In this document: piece after piece, positions 26,240 to 34,052 of the stretch
How the letters are laid out: the number at the start of each line of letters is the position of its first letter
How positions within the stretch are numbered: the stretch's first letter is position 1
Source of the DNA: 62-47 sp044463945
GTDB lineage: Bacteria; Pseudomonadota; Alphaproteobacteria; Rhizobiales; Xanthobacteraceae
Direction of reading: 5' to 3'
Assembly: GCA_044463945.1 (NCBI GenBank)
Contig: JBIQLW010000002.1
Coordinates: 62,001 to 126,000, forward strand
DNA: 64,000 bases
Program-made: the position numbers and the translations under genes
The notes under the pieces: model-generated
Seen by the model: the letters and a program-made list of their open reading frames with translations, nothing else
Told to the model about the DNA's origin: nothing
Databases searched by the model: none

Positions 26240-27250
26240 TTGGACACATCCGTCGTCGCGAAATCGGCCAGACTTGGCGACAACTGCGTGCGGGACATCC
26301 CGCGCCTTCTGACCAAGGACGAAATCCGGGACCTGTCGCGGATCGACAGCCGCAAGTTCACCCTCGCGGTTCTGATCGAGGTTCTCACCATCGCCGCGGC
26401 CGTGGCCGTCAGCGAGACGTGGTGGCATCCGGCGATCTACGCGCTGGCGGTGGTGGTGATCGGCTCGCGCATCAACGGCCTCGGCGGGCTGATGCACGAC
26501 GCCGCGCATTACCGCGCCTATCGCAACCGCACCGTGAACGACATCGTCGGCGAGATCATCGCGCTGCCGACCACCGCATCGCTGGCCGGCTACCGCAACA
26601 GCCATTTCGCCCATCATCGCGAGTTGAACAGCGAGCGCGACCCGGACTGGACGCGCAACCTCGGGCTGGAGGAATTCGAATTTCCCAAGCCGCGTCCGGG
26701 CATGGTGAAATACATCCTGCAATATCTCACCGGCCTGAAGATCTGGTCGGCGGTCACCGGCTTTCACAAGAACAAGGAAACCCGCGACATCCCGGCGATC
26801 GTGACGTGGCTGCGGCTGGCCTTCTTCGTCGCGCTGTTCGTGGCGTCGATCGCGTTCGGCTTCTGGAAGCAGTTGCTGCTGTACTGGATCGTGCCGGTGA
26901 TGACGGTGTTCGTGGCGATCCGCTACATCCGCAACGTCGCCGAGCACTACGCGGTCGAGCACGAGAACGTCCTCAACGAAAGCCGCACCGTGCTGGCGCC
27001 ATGGTGGGAGCTTTATCTGATCGCGCCGTGGGGCCTCAACTATCACCTTGAGCACCACCTGTTTCCCGGCGTGCCGTGCTTCCGTCTCGCCGAACTGCAT
27101 CGCCTGTTGATGACGCGCGAGCCGTTCCCGCAGCTCGCGCACGTCACCCACGGCTATTTCAGCGGCCTGCTGCGCGACTGCGCGACCTGGCCCGATCCGT
27201 TGCGGACGGCAAGCGGCCATGAGGCCGCGACCAGAAATTCCAGAGCATGA
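26240..27250 (+). CDS. Membrane fatty-acid desaturase family protein
   Basis: The 336-residue protein is an integral membrane di-iron desaturase or hydroxylase. The three histidine boxes are HDAAH (86-90), HFAHH (122-126) and HLEHH (269-273). Hydrophobic segments flank them at about 40-80, 190-230 and 255-265. It has the same layout as bacterial FA_desaturase proteins, which introduce double bonds in acyl lipids or hydroxylate carotenoids or sphingolipid-like substrates; the substrate is unknown. The start is TTG, the first usable codon in the frame; its ribosome-binding site is weak. A possible TAACCA/TGGTTA stem lies at 26140-26166 in the upstream gap. A two-hairpin repeat follows the gene. 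Confidence 0.88.
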   Translation: MDTSVVAKSARLGDNCVRDIPRLLTKDEIRDLSRIDSRKFTLAVLIEVLTIAAAVAVSETWWHPAIYALAVVVIGSRINGLGGLMHDAAHYRAYRNRTVNDIVGEIIALPTTASLAGYRNSHFAHHRELNSERDPDWTRNLGLEEFEFPKPRPGMVKYILQYLTGLKIWSAVTGFHKNKETRDIPAIVTWLRLAFFVALFVASIAFGFWKQLLLYWIVPVMTVFVAIRYIRNVAEHYAVEHENVLNESRTVLAPWWELYLIAPWGLNYHLEHHLFPGVPCFRLAELHRLLMTREPFPQLAHVTHGYFSGLLRDCATWPDPLRTASGHEAATRNSRA

Positions 27251-27292
27251 TTTGCCGAGATTGAACCGGAAGTCGTCGGCCTGAGAGTCCGG

Positions 27293-27461
27293 GAAACGAG
27301 GCGTCATCGTCCGCGAAGGCGGACGATCCAGTATTCGAGGACAGTGTGTAGGAAATTTGATCCGCTATGGATACTGGATACCCCGCTTTCGCGGAGCATG
27401 ACGGCTTTCGTGTTGCACATTCATCCTGAAAACAAACCTCCCATCAGACTTTCAGGATAAC
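27293..27461. repeat. Two-hairpin dispersed repeat, copy 2
   Basis: Hairpin 1 is at 27306-27327 (ATCGTCCGC, GAAG, GCGGACGAT). Hairpin 2 is at 27378-27399 and is slightly imperfect (ATACCCCGC, TTTC, GCGGAGCAT). The tail has arms ATCCTGAAA and TTTCAGGAT. It sits between the convergent desaturase and EipA-like genes. Confidence 0.85.
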
Positions 27462-27491
27462 GGCACACGCTCAATTCAAACCGACCACGCC

Positions 27492-27941
27492 CTAGCGCAG
27501 CGAGATCGCGAGGCCGCTGAGGTCGGCGTTGACCATCAGCCCGGTCTGGCGGCCGCTGAGATGCAGCACCGCGCCCTTCTCGTTGGTCAGCACGATGGCT
27601 CGCGCGCCGATGCCGATCGCCGCCCCCGCCCCGCCCGCGCCGTAGACGCCGGCGACATCGGAAGCGCGCCGGATGTTGGTCACCCGGCCCGACAGGTTGG
27701 TCTGCGACGCGCCGAACACCAGCCCGGCATCGATGCCGCCAATCGACAGCGGATAGCGCCGGCCCTGAAAGATCAGCGTGCCGCTGCCGCCGGACGCGCC
27801 GATGAACCAGCCGCCTTTCAGCACCGAAATGCGGATGGTGCCGCTGTCGGCCTGCGCCACGCCGGCAACGCAGGCTCCCGCCATCGCCAGCAGGCCGATC
27901 ACGGCCGTTCTCATTCCAAGCCTCTTTCCACGCGCGCGCAT
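27492..27941 (-). CDS. Exported EipA-like (DUF1134-like) envelope protein
   Basis: The 149-residue protein has a signal peptide (MRTAVIGLLAMAGACVAGVAQA) and a Gly-rich beta domain. Segments GGSGTLIFQGRRYPLSIGGI, TNIRRASDVAGVYGAGGAGAAIG and LSGRQTGLMVNADLSGLAISL resemble the DUF1134/EipA family. EipA in Brucella is a periplasmic protein needed for envelope integrity. This copy is shorter than typical EipA, so the match is to the core fold and is from memory. Two ATG codons 27 bp apart each have a ribosome-binding site; the outer one is used here. It is transcribed towards the desaturase. Confidence 0.6.
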   Translation of the reverse strand: MRARGKRLGMRTAVIGLLAMAGACVAGVAQADSGTIRISVLKGGWFIGASGGSGTLIFQGRRYPLSIGGIDAGLVFGASQTNLSGRVTNIRRASDVAGVYGAGGAGAAIGIGARAIVLTNEKGAVLHLSGRQTGLMVNADLSGLAISLR

Positions 27942-28013
27942 CGTCGATTTCCCCTTGAGTGACGTCCGTTTCGCTCAGGCTGACAGACTCGCGCGGAAAA
28001 CAAAAGCGGCGGC

Positions 28014-28895
28014 TTATGGCGCCGACGCGGTGACGATCCACACCGCCGCGCCGAGCTTGACAGCGTCACCGTCGAGGTGGCGCGCAAGATCGTGGCGCAC
28101 CGCCTCGGTGGCGGCCGCCTTCACCTCCGCCGTCGCGTCCTCCAGCGCCCGGTGGGCGGGGCCGATCTCGACCGCACTCTCGACCGCCGCATCGAGGCCG
28201 CCGCCCGCCGCGATATCGAGCATGAGGTCGTGCGGCGTGAGCTTCGCCCCGGCGAAGCCGGCCTCGCGCAGGATGCGCTCCACCCGCTCGGCGGATGCGA
28301 AGGCGAACGGCCCCGGATCCTCCGGGTCGACCGGCGGCATTTTCGGAACGTGGCGGTAGACCGCTTGCAGCGGCACCATCAGCCACGGATTTTCCCGCGC
28401 CGCGCGCCAGCAGACGAAGACGACCCGCCCGCCACGCCGCATTCCCGCGCGCAGATTGGCGAAGGAGCGTGGCGGATCGGCGAAGAACATCACGCCGAAG
28501 CGCGACGCCACGAGGTCGGCCGCGCCGGGCGCGAAGCGATAGGTGGTGGCGTCGGCCAGCACGAAATCGACCGGCGCGCCGGACGGCGCGAGTTGCCGCG
28601 CCCGCGCCAGCATCTGCTGCGAGATGTCGATGCCCAGCACCCGCCCTACTGGCCCGACGCGCTCGGCCAGCGCGAGCGAGGTCGCGCCGCAGCCGCAGCC
28701 GACGTCGATGACCCGCTCTCCCGGCCGGGCGGCGGCGGCATCGAGCAGCAGCGCGGTGACCGGACCCAGCACCACGTCCTGCGCCGCCTGCCGGGCGGCC
28801 CATTGCTCGCCGGCGGGGCCGTTCCAGAACGCCACCTGATCGGCATTGGCCGCATCGCTCTCAAGCTGGGTCATCGACAAGCTCTCGTTATCCAT
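28014..28895 (-). CDS. Class I SAM-dependent methyltransferase
   Basis: The 293-residue protein has the class I methyltransferase core. Motif I is VIDVGCGCGATSLALAERV, motif II is the acidic GIDISQQML, motif III is VLADATTYRF, and post-III is LRAGMRRGGRVVFVCW. It resembles UbiE/Arsenite-methyltransferase-like small-molecule enzymes; nothing in the neighbourhood names the substrate. The N-terminus AFWNGPAGEQWAARQ is common in this group. It is monocistronic between the EipA-like gene and a small divergent gene. Confidence 0.85.
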   Translation of the reverse strand: MDNESLSMTQLESDAANADQVAFWNGPAGEQWAARQAAQDVVLGPVTALLLDAAAARPGERVIDVGCGCGATSLALAERVGPVGRVLGIDISQQMLARARQLAPSGAPVDFVLADATTYRFAPGAADLVASRFGVMFFADPPRSFANLRAGMRRGGRVVFVCWRAARENPWLMVPLQAVYRHVPKMPPVDPEDPGPFAFASAERVERILREAGFAGAKLTPHDLMLDIAAGGGLDAAVESAVEIGPAHRALEDATAEVKAAATEAVRHDLARHLDGDAVKLGAAVWIVTASAP

Positions 28896-29010
28896 GATGT
28901 GGCGTCATCAAGCCCCGCCGGCAAAACGCCGGATTGCTACAATTTGAACGGTTTCCGCAACCGGGAAACAAAACGTCCTTGCCATGATGCCTCCGACAGC
29001 GAGGACGATC

Positions 29011-29220
29011 ATGAGCGAAGCCGATTTCGAGGAACTGCTGGAAGCCGTCCGGTCATCGATGGATGACAGCATTGCCGACGGCCGGGCGCAAGCCGCCGCG
29101 ACGCCGGCCTTCCGTTCGTCGGTCGGCATCGTCCGCGCGTTCTATCCGCAGCCGGCCAACGACAACGGCCTCGCCTGGCCGCTGCTGCCGTTCCCCGACG
29201 GCTGGCACGCCTCCTGCTGA
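29011..29220 (+). CDS. Small hypothetical protein (69 aa)
   Basis: I do not recognise this protein. The ATG of MSEADFEELLEAVRSS is preceded by GAGGA at good spacing, which favours it over an ATG nine codons upstream. The first 25 residues are likely an acidic helix, followed by an Ala-rich stretch and a Trp/Pro-rich C-terminus (NGLAWPLLPFPDGWHASC). No signal peptide or membrane segment is present. It diverges from the methyltransferase gene across 115 bp. Codon use is like that of neighbours, with strong third-position G/C, which supports coding. Confidence 0.6.
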   Translation: MSEADFEELLEAVRSSMDDSIADGRAQAAATPAFRSSVGIVRAFYPQPANDNGLAWPLLPFPDGWHASC

Positions 29221-29378
29221 CGGCAAGGGCTTGCGACCCGACCGGGCTTAAGACAGGTCATAATGTCGCGCGCAGGGGTGCATGGCAGCTTTGCGCGGCT
29301 CCTTATATTGCATTGCAACAAATCTTTCGTTACCCTCGAAATCAATCCTCGAACGGATGATTCTGAGGCGGACGAACG

Positions 29379-29678
29379 ATGAGCGACCAGTGGATTACCA
29401 AGTACGGGCCGCGCCGGGTGAGGCGCGATCCGCCGACGCTGGACGAAGCGATCTACGCGGCCATGGGCATCACCGACAACGCCGACGAGCAGGCCGAAAT
29501 CGCGGCCTCGCTGATGGGCCTGCCGCTCGCCGCCGTTCAGACCGAGGTCCGCAAGGCCGGCCGCGTCGCGGCGCGCTCGCAGCGGGTCATCGCCGGCGAG
29601 CCCGGCGCGCAGCGCACCGTGGTGGTTGAGCGCCGCACCATCCGCCGCTTCGGCAACGACCGCCGTCCGGGCATGTAG
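29379..29678 (+). CDS. Conserved small hypothetical protein (99 aa)
   Basis: I recognise this only as a conserved family in Bradyrhizobium and relatives (opening MSDQWITKYGPRRVRRDPP), without known function. The first half predicts two amphipathic helices (LDEAIYAAMGITDNADEQAEIAASLM). The middle has VQTEVRKAGRVAAR. The end is basic with paired strands (RTVVVERRTIRRF). There is no signal or membrane segment. The basic content would suit nucleic-acid binding, but this is speculation. The ATG start has weak GGCGGAC upstream. A disrupted copy of the two-hairpin repeat follows. Confidence 0.72.
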   Translation: MSDQWITKYGPRRVRRDPPTLDEAIYAAMGITDNADEQAEIAASLMGLPLAAVQTEVRKAGRVAARSQRVIAGEPGAQRTVVVERRTIRRFGNDRRPGM

Positions 29679-29721
29679 CCGCGACAGGACTCACCGGGCG
29701 TCGTCCGGGGCGTGCGACCGG

Positions 29722-29860
29722 AAAAACGAGGCGTCATCGTCCGCGAAGGCAACAAGAAATGCCGGATGCTCCGCCGGAGCGTGTCATCGGGCCGCGCCTT
29801 GCGCGGACCCGTTGGCGGAGCATAACGATTTTCGTGTTGCAGGTTCATCCAAAAAAAGCG
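29722..29860. repeat. Two-hairpin dispersed repeat, copy 3 (disrupted)
   Basis: Hairpin 1 starts at 29736 with ATCGTCCGC-GAAG-GC but breaks off at 29750. The left arm of hairpin 2 (ATGCTCCGC, 29766-29774) and its right arm (GCGGAGCAT, 29815-29823) are separated by 40 nt in place of the 4-nt loop. The 40 nt contain a small hairpin CCGCG-CCTTG-CGCGG. It sits between the convergent 99-aa gene and the GNAT gene. Confidence 0.7.
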
Positions 29861-29924
29861 ACCCCGGTCGGGGCTCCGAGGCGCGCGCGAACGCACGCCT
29901 CCATGCTGACCGTGACGGCGCGCC

Positions 29925-30620
29925 TCAGCGGCCGAGGTGCGGCACCGCCAGCGCCTGACGGTAAAGGCCCAGCACCAGGCGCCAGTAGTCACGGTTGAAG
30001 CGCAGCGCCGCCTTTCCCCACGACTCGGGATTCCAGGATTCGAGCCCGAAAGGCGCGGGCCCGAACGGCGCCGCGGTGGCAAGCCACGCGGCGGCCGGAT
30101 CGAACGGTGGCGTCGCCGCCGCCGCCGTGGGCTGCTCGCGCAGGTCGATCTGCCCGCTCGATTCGCCGTGCTGGAACGTCAGGTGCGCGCCGAACTTGTT
30201 GGCGAGCGCCCGCATCGCCTCGTTCTGCGCGCCGGTGGTGACGCGCAGGCTGTCGTAGCCCTTGCGCTTCGCCGTGGCGATCAGGCGGCGGAACAGGATG
30301 CTGCCCAGCCCCTTGCGCCGCAGCGGCCGCTCGACGCTGAACGCGACCTCGGGAAGCGGGTTGTCGGGACCCTCGGCCGGGTGCAGTTCGGCGGCGGCCA
30401 GCACCTTGCCGTTTTCGAGATAGGCCATGATGATCGTTCCGTCACCCCGGCACTTCTCGGCGTATTTCGCGATGAAGGATTCATCGGCGAAGCCGTTGAA
30501 GCGGTCGTGGCGGCTTTCAGGATCGAGGCGCAGCAGATGCTCGCGCAGCAACGGCATCTCCTGACGATCCAACGTCCTGATCACGCCAGGCAGGTCGGTC
30601 GTAATGACATCGTCGCACAT
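29925..30620 (-). CDS. GNAT-family N-acetyltransferase
   Basis: The 231-residue protein has a GNAT domain in the first 145 residues. Strand 4 and the acetyl-CoA loop are seen as LPEVAFSVERPLRRKGLGSILFRRLIATAKRKG, where RRKGLG is the Q/R-x-x-G-x-G/A motif. This is followed by LRVTTGAQNEAMRALANKFGAH. The substrate is unknown. A C-terminal 80 residues rich in Pro, Ala and Trp are not part of the GNAT fold. The ribosome-binding site AAAGGAGA before the ATG is near ideal. The gap upstream is notably AT-richer than its surroundings and may hold a regulated promoter. Confidence 0.85.
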   Translation of the reverse strand: MCDDVITTDLPGVIRTLDRQEMPLLREHLLRLDPESRHDRFNGFADESFIAKYAEKCRGDGTIIMAYLENGKVLAAAELHPAEGPDNPLPEVAFSVERPLRRKGLGSILFRRLIATAKRKGYDSLRVTTGAQNEAMRALANKFGAHLTFQHGESSGQIDLREQPTAAAATPPFDPAAAWLATAAPFGPAPFGLESWNPESWGKAALRFNRDYWRLVLGLYRQALAVPHLGR

Positions 30621-30822
30621 GGTTCAGTCTCCTTTCGGTCAATCCCTTCAGGAGGCGTCTTCCCTAGAATACCGATATTGTGCGTCGCAACATCTTTTCA
30701 AGGGGTAAACTTATCTCAAATTGCGGCAAGTTGACGGCTATCCCTGAACGACATAAATATCATTACAAACAAAGGCTTACACCCGCGACCTCAAGTCGCG
30801 CAGGCTTGTTCTGCCGAATCAA

Positions 30823-30860
30823 CGTTCACAAATTCGCGATACTGCGAATCGCCGTTCACA
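30823..30860 (-). terminator. Hairpin between direct repeats at the thioesterase 3' end
   Basis: A 6-bp stem ATTCGC (30832-30837) with GCGAAT (30844-30849) encloses a 6-nt loop. Read on the minus strand it is followed by TTTG. An 8-bp direct repeat CGTTCACA flanks it at 30823-30830 and 30853-30860; the second contains the gene's stop codon. It is likely the transcription end of the thioesterase gene. Confidence 0.45.
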
Positions 30861-31254
30861 GAATCATCTGCGTCTGGGTGACCACCGCGACCAGCTTGCC
30901 GTCCTCGCCCTCCACGCGGGTCTGCCAGACCTGGGTGCGGCGGCCGCGATGCACCGGCGTCGCGGTGGCGGTGATGGTGGTGCCCTCCTTCGCGCCGCCG
31001 ATGAAGTTGGTCTTGCTCTCGACGGTGGTGGTGCCCTTGGCGTCCGGCGGCAGGTTGATGACGGTGGCGGCGGCGCCGACCGAATCCGCCAGCGCCATCA
31101 GCGCGCCGCCGTGGACGGTGTGATTGAGGGTGCAGAGATCGGGCCGCACCACCATCGTCGCCACCACGCGCTCGGGCGAGGCTTCGACGAACCGCACGCC
31201 CTTCAGTTCCGCGAACGGCATCTTCATGGAATTGATCTTGTCGAGCAGGGTCAC
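30856..31254 (-). CDS. PaaI-family acyl-CoA thioesterase (hotdog fold)
   Basis: The 132-residue protein is one hotdog domain of the PaaI/YdiI type. The active-site segment is LNHTVHGGALMALADSVGAAAT, where H-G-G begins the hot-dog helix and the Asp of ADS is the usual general base. The sheet ends with RRTQVWQTRVEGEDGKLVAVVTQTQM. Relatives cleave phenylacetyl- or hydroxybenzoyl-CoA; the substrate here is not clear. It diverges from the cobalamin-binding protein gene across about 100 bp. Confidence 0.88.
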   Translation of the reverse strand: MTLLDKINSMKMPFAELKGVRFVEASPERVVATMVVRPDLCTLNHTVHGGALMALADSVGAAATVINLPPDAKGTTTVESKTNFIGGAKEGTTITATATPVHRGRRTQVWQTRVEGEDGKLVAVVTQTQMIL

Positions 31255-31351
31255 GTCTCATCTCCCGGTTGTCATCGCGGCAAAGCCGCTGTCATTGCCG
31301 CTCACGTTTCCATCCGGATTGGCGGATGACAAGCCTGCCGTTTGCCGCCAT

Positions 31352-32140
31352 ATGGCATCCATGCGTCAGTTTCCGCCCCGCCGCATCGTCTGCCTCACCG
31401 AGGAAACGGTGGAAACGTTATATCTGCTCGGCGAGCAGGACCGCATCGTCGGCGTGTCCGGTTATGCGGTGCGTCCGCCGCAGGTGCGCCGCGAGAAGCC
31501 GCGCGTCTCCGCCTTCATCTCCGCCGACGTCCCGAAAATCCTGGCGCTCGAACCCGATCTCGTCTTCGCCTTCTCGGACATGCAGGCCGACATCGTCGCC
31601 GAGTTGATCCGCTCAGGCGTCGCGGTTCATGCGTTCAACCAGCGCGACGTCGCCGGCATCCTGGCGATGATCCGCACCGTCGGCGCATTGATCGGCGCAC
31701 CGGCGCCGGCCGATCAACTCGCGACCCGCTATCAGCAGCGGCTTGCGGCCATCGCGGCGCAGACCCGCGGCGCGCCGAAGCCGCGGGTCTATTTCGAGGA
31801 ATGGGACGATCCCCTGATCAGCGGCATCGGCTGGGTGTCGGAATTGATCGAGATCGCCGGCGGTGAGGACATCTTTCCCGCGCTGCGCAGCGCCAAGGCC
31901 GCGAAGGACCGCATCGTCGATCCCGAAGCGGTCCGCGCCGCCGCGCCGGACGTCATCCTCGCCTCGTGGTGCGGGAAGAAAGTCGTTGCCGACAGGATCC
32001 GGCAGCGACCGGGATGGTCGGCCATCCCGGCGGTGCGCGAGGACCGCATCGTCGAGATCAAGTCGCCGCTGATCCTGCAACCGGGCCCGGCGGCGCTGAC
32101 CGACGGCCTTGACGCGATCGTCGCCGCTCTGCGGGTTTGA
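31352..32140 (+). CDS. Cobalamin-binding (BtuF-like) protein without signal peptide
   Basis: The 262-residue protein has the helical-backbone (TroA/BtuF) substrate-binding fold of ABC importers. Segments are RIVCLTEETVETLYLLGEQDRIVGVSGYAV, KILALEPDLVFAFSDMQADIVAELI, VAVHAFNQRDVAGILAMI and IAGGEDIFPALR. No signal peptide or lipobox precedes the domain and no permease or ATPase gene is adjacent. Such proteins are often annotated as cobalamin-binding. The gene could encode a cytosolic corrinoid or siderophore binder, or a truncated importer. Starts at MASMRQF (used) or three codons later are both possible; neither has a good ribosome-binding site. Six bases separate its stop from the convergent deacylase stop. 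Confidence 0.75.
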   Translation: MASMRQFPPRRIVCLTEETVETLYLLGEQDRIVGVSGYAVRPPQVRREKPRVSAFISADVPKILALEPDLVFAFSDMQADIVAELIRSGVAVHAFNQRDVAGILAMIRTVGALIGAPAPADQLATRYQQRLAAIAAQTRGAPKPRVYFEEWDDPLISGIGWVSELIEIAGGEDIFPALRSAKAAKDRIVDPEAVRAAAPDVILASWCGKKVVADRIRQRPGWSAIPAVREDRIVEIKSPLILQPGPAALTDGLDAIVAALRV

Positions 32141-32146
32141 GGGCGG

Positions 32147-33427
32147 CTACACCGCCTCGACGCCGCACCATTCCGCAATGAACAGCGCCGTCGCCTTGGT
32201 CGATTTCTGCAGCGAGTCGAGATCGACATATTCGTTGAAGCCGTGCATCGCCGCCCCGCTCGCGCCGAAGCACAGGCTCGGGATGCCGGCGTTGAGGCCG
32301 TAGAAGCGCGTATCTGTCAGCGCGGTGAAGGCGCGATCCGGCACCTTCCCGCCATAGACCGCGTCGAACGCCTTGGCGAAGGCCGCTTCGGGCGCGGCCG
32401 AATCCGTCAGCTCATAGCCTTCCGACAGAAAGCCCGACCACTCCACCTGCGGCGGGTTGTTGGACAGGAAGCGGTGATTGCGCGCGGCCTCGGCGATGCA
32501 GGCGAGGATTTCCTTCTGGCATTCGGCGATCGACCAGCCCGGCATCACCGCGATCCGGCAATCGACGTCGCACCACGCCGGCACGCTGGAGGCCCAGTCG
32601 CCGCCCTTGATGATGCCGGGATTGAAATTGATCGGGTGATTGACGTCCTTGAAGTGCCTGTCGTTGACCGCGCGCTTGTTCCACTCGATTTCCAGCTTCT
32701 CCACCGCCTGGATCAGATGATAGGCGGCCATGATCGCGTTGGCCCCCGCGCCCGCCTCGAACACATGCACCGGGAAGCCGCGCACGCGGATGCGGAACCA
32801 GATCACGCCGACCTGCGAGCGGATCATCGCGCCGTCGGTCGGCTCGGGAATGAAACAGCAGTCGGCGCGATAGCCGCGCTGAATGGTCGAGAGCGCGCCG
32901 ACGCCGGTCGATTCCTCCTCGATCACCGACTGGAAATGAATCCGCGCCGTCGGCCTCAAGCCCGCCGCCTTGATGGCGTCGAGCGCATACAGCGCGGCGA
33001 TGGTGCCGGATTTCATGTCGCAGGCGCCGCGCCCGTACATCCGGCCGTCCTTGATGGTCGGCTGGAACGGCGGCGTCTCCCACATATCGAGCGGACCGGC
33101 CGGCACCACGTCGCAGTGCCCTTGCAGGATCAGCGATTTGCCCGCCGTCGTCGCCGGCCGGTAGGTGCCGACCACGGTGCGCGCGCGGGAGAAATCGTGC
33201 TCGATCGGGCCGTAGCCGCGCAGGTCCTTCAGGTCGTCAGTATTGATATGCCAGTCGTCGACCTCGTAGCCGCGCTGCCGCAACAGGTCGCCGATCAGGT
33301 CCTGACACGGCCCTTCCGCGCCGCGGGTCGAGGGGATGGCGACAAGCTCCTTGGTGGTGGCCAGTTGCGCGTCGAAGCCGGCATCGACGGCGTCGAGAAT
33401 GCGTTGTCTGTTGTCATTGGCGCTCAT
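32147..33427 (-). CDS. M20-family ArgE/DapE-type deacylase
   Basis: This zinc-dependent amidohydrolase has 426 residues. The metal-site motifs are LQGHCDVVP, GRGACDMKSG and the bridging-acid motif VIEEESTGVG. A dimerisation (lid) domain inserted in the middle contains VRGFPVHVFEAGAGANAIMAAYHLI. The last ligand lies in AAMHGFNEYVDLDSL. Family members hydrolyse N-acetylornithine, N-succinyl-diaminopimelate or other N-acyl amino acids; the true substrate is not clear, because the genuine argE and dapE are usually elsewhere. The start is the ATG of MSANDNRQ, which has AAGGGAGA upstream; a longer frame lacks support. Confidence 0.88.
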   Translation of the reverse strand: MSANDNRQRILDAVDAGFDAQLATTKELVAIPSTRGAEGPCQDLIGDLLRQRGYEVDDWHINTDDLKDLRGYGPIEHDFSRARTVVGTYRPATTAGKSLILQGHCDVVPAGPLDMWETPPFQPTIKDGRMYGRGACDMKSGTIAALYALDAIKAAGLRPTARIHFQSVIEEESTGVGALSTIQRGYRADCCFIPEPTDGAMIRSQVGVIWFRIRVRGFPVHVFEAGAGANAIMAAYHLIQAVEKLEIEWNKRAVNDRHFKDVNHPINFNPGIIKGGDWASSVPAWCDVDCRIAVMPGWSIAECQKEILACIAEAARNHRFLSNNPPQVEWSGFLSEGYELTDSAAPEAAFAKAFDAVYGGKVPDRAFTALTDTRFYGLNAGIPSLCFGASGAAMHGFNEYVDLDSLQKSTKATALFIAEWCGVEAV

Positions 33428-33525
33428 GGCGTTCTCCCTTGAGACCCTTTTGGGGCTTGTCGGCGTCCCTTCCTCCCGTGCATCAAACCATAGTCGGCGG
33501 GCGATTGTCGCGGGGCATCGGGTCT

Positions 33526-33553
33526 TTGAGAATCGCAAGCGGGCCAATAGACT
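33526..33553 (+). promoter_or_regulatory. Candidate promoter of the small membrane protein pair
   Basis: TTGAGA (33526-33531) and TAGACT (33548-33553) are separated by 16 bp, about 32 bp before the ATG at 33586. The -10 matches consensus at four of six positions. The location fits, but the match is moderate. Confidence 0.35.
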
Positions 33554-33585
33554 TGGGGCTCCCGATGGCTGGATAAGGATATCAG

Positions 33586-33738
33586 ATGCCCGTCAACCGC
33601 AACGTGCTCCTGTTCATCATCGGCGCGCTGATCGCGATCGTCGCCGTGCTCGGCTACAAGCAGTATCAGGACAGCAAGCAGCCCGACGGCGTTCAGATCA
33701 ATATCGGCCCCGACGGCCTGAAGATTCAGAACAAGTGA
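33586..33738 (+). CDS. Small single-span membrane protein (50 aa)
   Basis: This short reading frame encodes MPVNRNVLLFIIGALIAIV, a single membrane helix, followed by VLGYKQYQDSKQPDGVQ and a hydrophilic tail (INIGPDGLKIQNK). The ATG has AAGGA six bases upstream. The strong G/C third-position bias and the amphipathic layout support coding. Its stop overlaps the start of the next gene by one base (TGATG), so the two are translationally coupled. It probably sits in the inner membrane with the C-terminus in the periplasm. I know similar 50-residue proteins from Bradyrhizobium genomes, all without function. Confidence 0.7.
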   Translation: MPVNRNVLLFIIGALIAIVAVLGYKQYQDSKQPDGVQINIGPDGLKIQNK

Positions 33739-34007
33739 TGTCCCGGACCGGTACATGGACATGCGCGGCGACCGGCGCGGGAGTTGTCCTGACCGTGGGC
33801 GTGGCGGCGCTGGTGTCAGTCACCCCCGTCCGCGCCGAGCAAGTGGCCAACGAACGCGATATCGGCCATCTGCGGCTCGGTCAGCGTGTGCTGGTCGATG
33901 ACGGCTCGTGCCCGACCGGGCAGATCAAGGAAGTGACCGGCGCGCAGTTGTCCAGCGCCGGCGTGGTCCGCCGCATCGTCTGCGTCCCGCGACGGGGGAC
34001 GCGCTGA
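33738..34007 (+). CDS. Small exported protein, DUF6719-like (89 aa)
   Basis: The protein has a hydrophobic signal segment (GVVLTVGVAALVSVTPVRA, probable cleavage after VRA) and a mature part of about 55 residues. The mature part contains RLGQRVLVDDGSCPTGQIKEVTGAQL and ends VRRIVCVPRR. The two Cys residues could form a disulfide. The V-L-V-D-D-G-S-C-P-x-G-Q-I-K-E-V pattern is, from memory, that of DUF6719 in Rhizobiales. It is coupled to the upstream membrane peptide gene by a TGATG junction. Function is unknown. Confidence 0.7.
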   Translation: MSRTGTWTCAATGAGVVLTVGVAALVSVTPVRAEQVANERDIGHLRLGQRVLVDDGSCPTGQIKEVTGAQLSSAGVVRRIVCVPRRGTR

Positions 34008-34052
34008 ATTTTGTTCGGCGCGGCTGTTGAGCGGTCACTCTGAACGCCTGAC

